Shown in pieces: positions 63,634 to 64,000 of a stretch of DNA of 64,000 nt. How positions within the stretch are numbered: the stretch's first letter is position 1; the number at the start of each line of letters is the position of its first letter. The translations under genes were made by a program, and so were the position numbers. This stretch comes from Sinorhizobium sp. B11. Its GTDB lineage: Bacteria; Pseudomonadota; Alphaproteobacteria; Rhizobiales; Rhizobiaceae. The stretch lies in assembly GCA_039725955.1 (NCBI GenBank), contig CP091034.1, positions 62,001 to 126,000 on the forward strand, written 5' to 3'. Under the pieces are notes generated by a model. That model worked only from the letters and a program-made list of their open reading frames with translations. It had not been told where the DNA came from and ran no database searches.

Positions 63634-64000
63634 TCAGATCTCCGTTGCTGTGATCTTGGTGGTGCGCGGCAGGCAGAGGAAGCGCTTGCCCGCCGTCAGC
63701 ACGATGTCGACGCCGCGCGGAAAAAGCGCGCGGTTTTCCGTCCAGAGGCGCAGGAAGGTTTCCGGCAGGCCGACCGGTGCGATCTCGGCCGCGCTCTGGA
63801 TGCCCGGTCCCATCAGTGCGAGCCGGTGGCCGCCTTCGAGATCGGCAAGTTCGATCACGACAGTCGTGGAACGATCAGGATATTCCTGCGTGCCTGATGC
63901 AAACAGGCCGAACGTGGAAAGAGCCATGCCGGCTTCGACGAAGGCGAAGCGCGCTTCGGCCTTTTCGGTGGTCATAGGTGCGCCGGCGTGGAAGCCGAGC
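63634..64000 (-). CDS. phnH: C-P lyase subunit PhnH (partial, start beyond the window)
   Basis: About 122 C-terminal codons are present, and the frame is open to the window edge (upstream codons read LGFHAGAPM). The stretch has PhnH features: ASGTQEYPDRSTTVVIEL, MGPGIQ and LPRTTKI at the end. The family is about 200 residues long, so the missing part lies outside the window and this is not a truncated gene. Confidence 0.92.
   Translation of the reverse strand, partial: LGFHAGAPMTTEKAEARFAFVEAGMALSTFGLFASGTQEYPDRSTTVVIELADLEGGHRLALMGPGIQSAAEIAPVGLPETFLRLWTENRALFPRGVDIVLTAGKRFLCLPRTTKITATEI

Noticed and set aside
63634..64000. PhnH as a truncated pseudogene
   Set aside because: The frame stays open to the window edge and reads on with PhnH-like residues, so it is cut by the window and not broken.
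1..64000. tRNA, rRNA, CRISPR arrays, insertion sequences or prophage
   Set aside because: I looked for cloverleaf ends, rRNA cores, regularly spaced repeats, transposase motifs and integrase genes and saw none.

Overview
The window reads as the chromosome of an alphaproteobacterium of the Rhizobiaceae, most like Rhizobium. The evidence is high GC, promoters close to the rhizobial sigma-70 form CTTGAC-N17-CTATAT, a CycM-type membrane-anchored cytochrome c, a YlxR-L7Ae fusion, a C-P lyase cluster in the rhizobial order, and dispersed intergenic palindromes. Almost all of it is core chromosome. I saw no insertion sequence, prophage, CRISPR array, rRNA or tRNA gene.

Layout. 1-844 (+): the tail of fabB and fabI, closed by a bidirectional terminator. 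917-13155 (-): rsmC-like methyltransferase, pnp, rpsO, a secreted alpha/beta hydrolase, then the translation and transcription operon rimP-nusA-ylxR-infB-rbfA-truB. A promoter and a terminator-like hairpin precede rimP. 13.3-26.5 kb: MFS exporter, GNAT, lytic transglycosylase, recR, MOSC protein, LysE exporter, ybaB, dnaX, the SRP RNA gene, HIT hydrolase, nudC, a WYL regulator, small genes, pheA, kdsB and cycM. 26.6-34.4 kb: AEC transporter, PfkB kinase, SH3 protein, 2-hydroxyacid dehydrogenase, recF-moeB-GNAT (translationally coupled), and small regulators. 34.6-40.4 kb: dnaJ and dnaK with a heat-shock-type promoter, then a class A penicillin-binding protein.

40.4-41.5 kb is a non-coding-rich stretch. 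It holds an unlisted 42-residue secreted peptide gene and a promoter-plus-terminator small RNA candidate. It is followed by an M20 dipeptidase, an MHYT-PAS-GGDEF-EAL protein, a MarR regulator, a second small RNA candidate whose loops look like anti-Shine-Dalgarno sequence, polA, and an FtsK-type translocase without membrane segments. 52.0-64.0 kb (-) is the phosphonate cluster, read as phnH-I-J-K-L-acetyltransferase, phnC-D-E-E, a 2H phosphoesterase (DUF1045), phnM-N, and grpB-like. The transporter PhnCDE imports phosphonates. PhnGHIJKLM form the C-P lyase route, and PhnN turns ribose 1,5-bisphosphate into PRPP. phnG and the start of phnH lie outside the window.

I found no convincing new multi-gene system. 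The most interesting signals are non-coding: two or three small RNA candidates, an attenuator-like leader of the rimP operon, and a three-armed repeat present in three copies, two of which supply the stop codon of the neighbouring gene.
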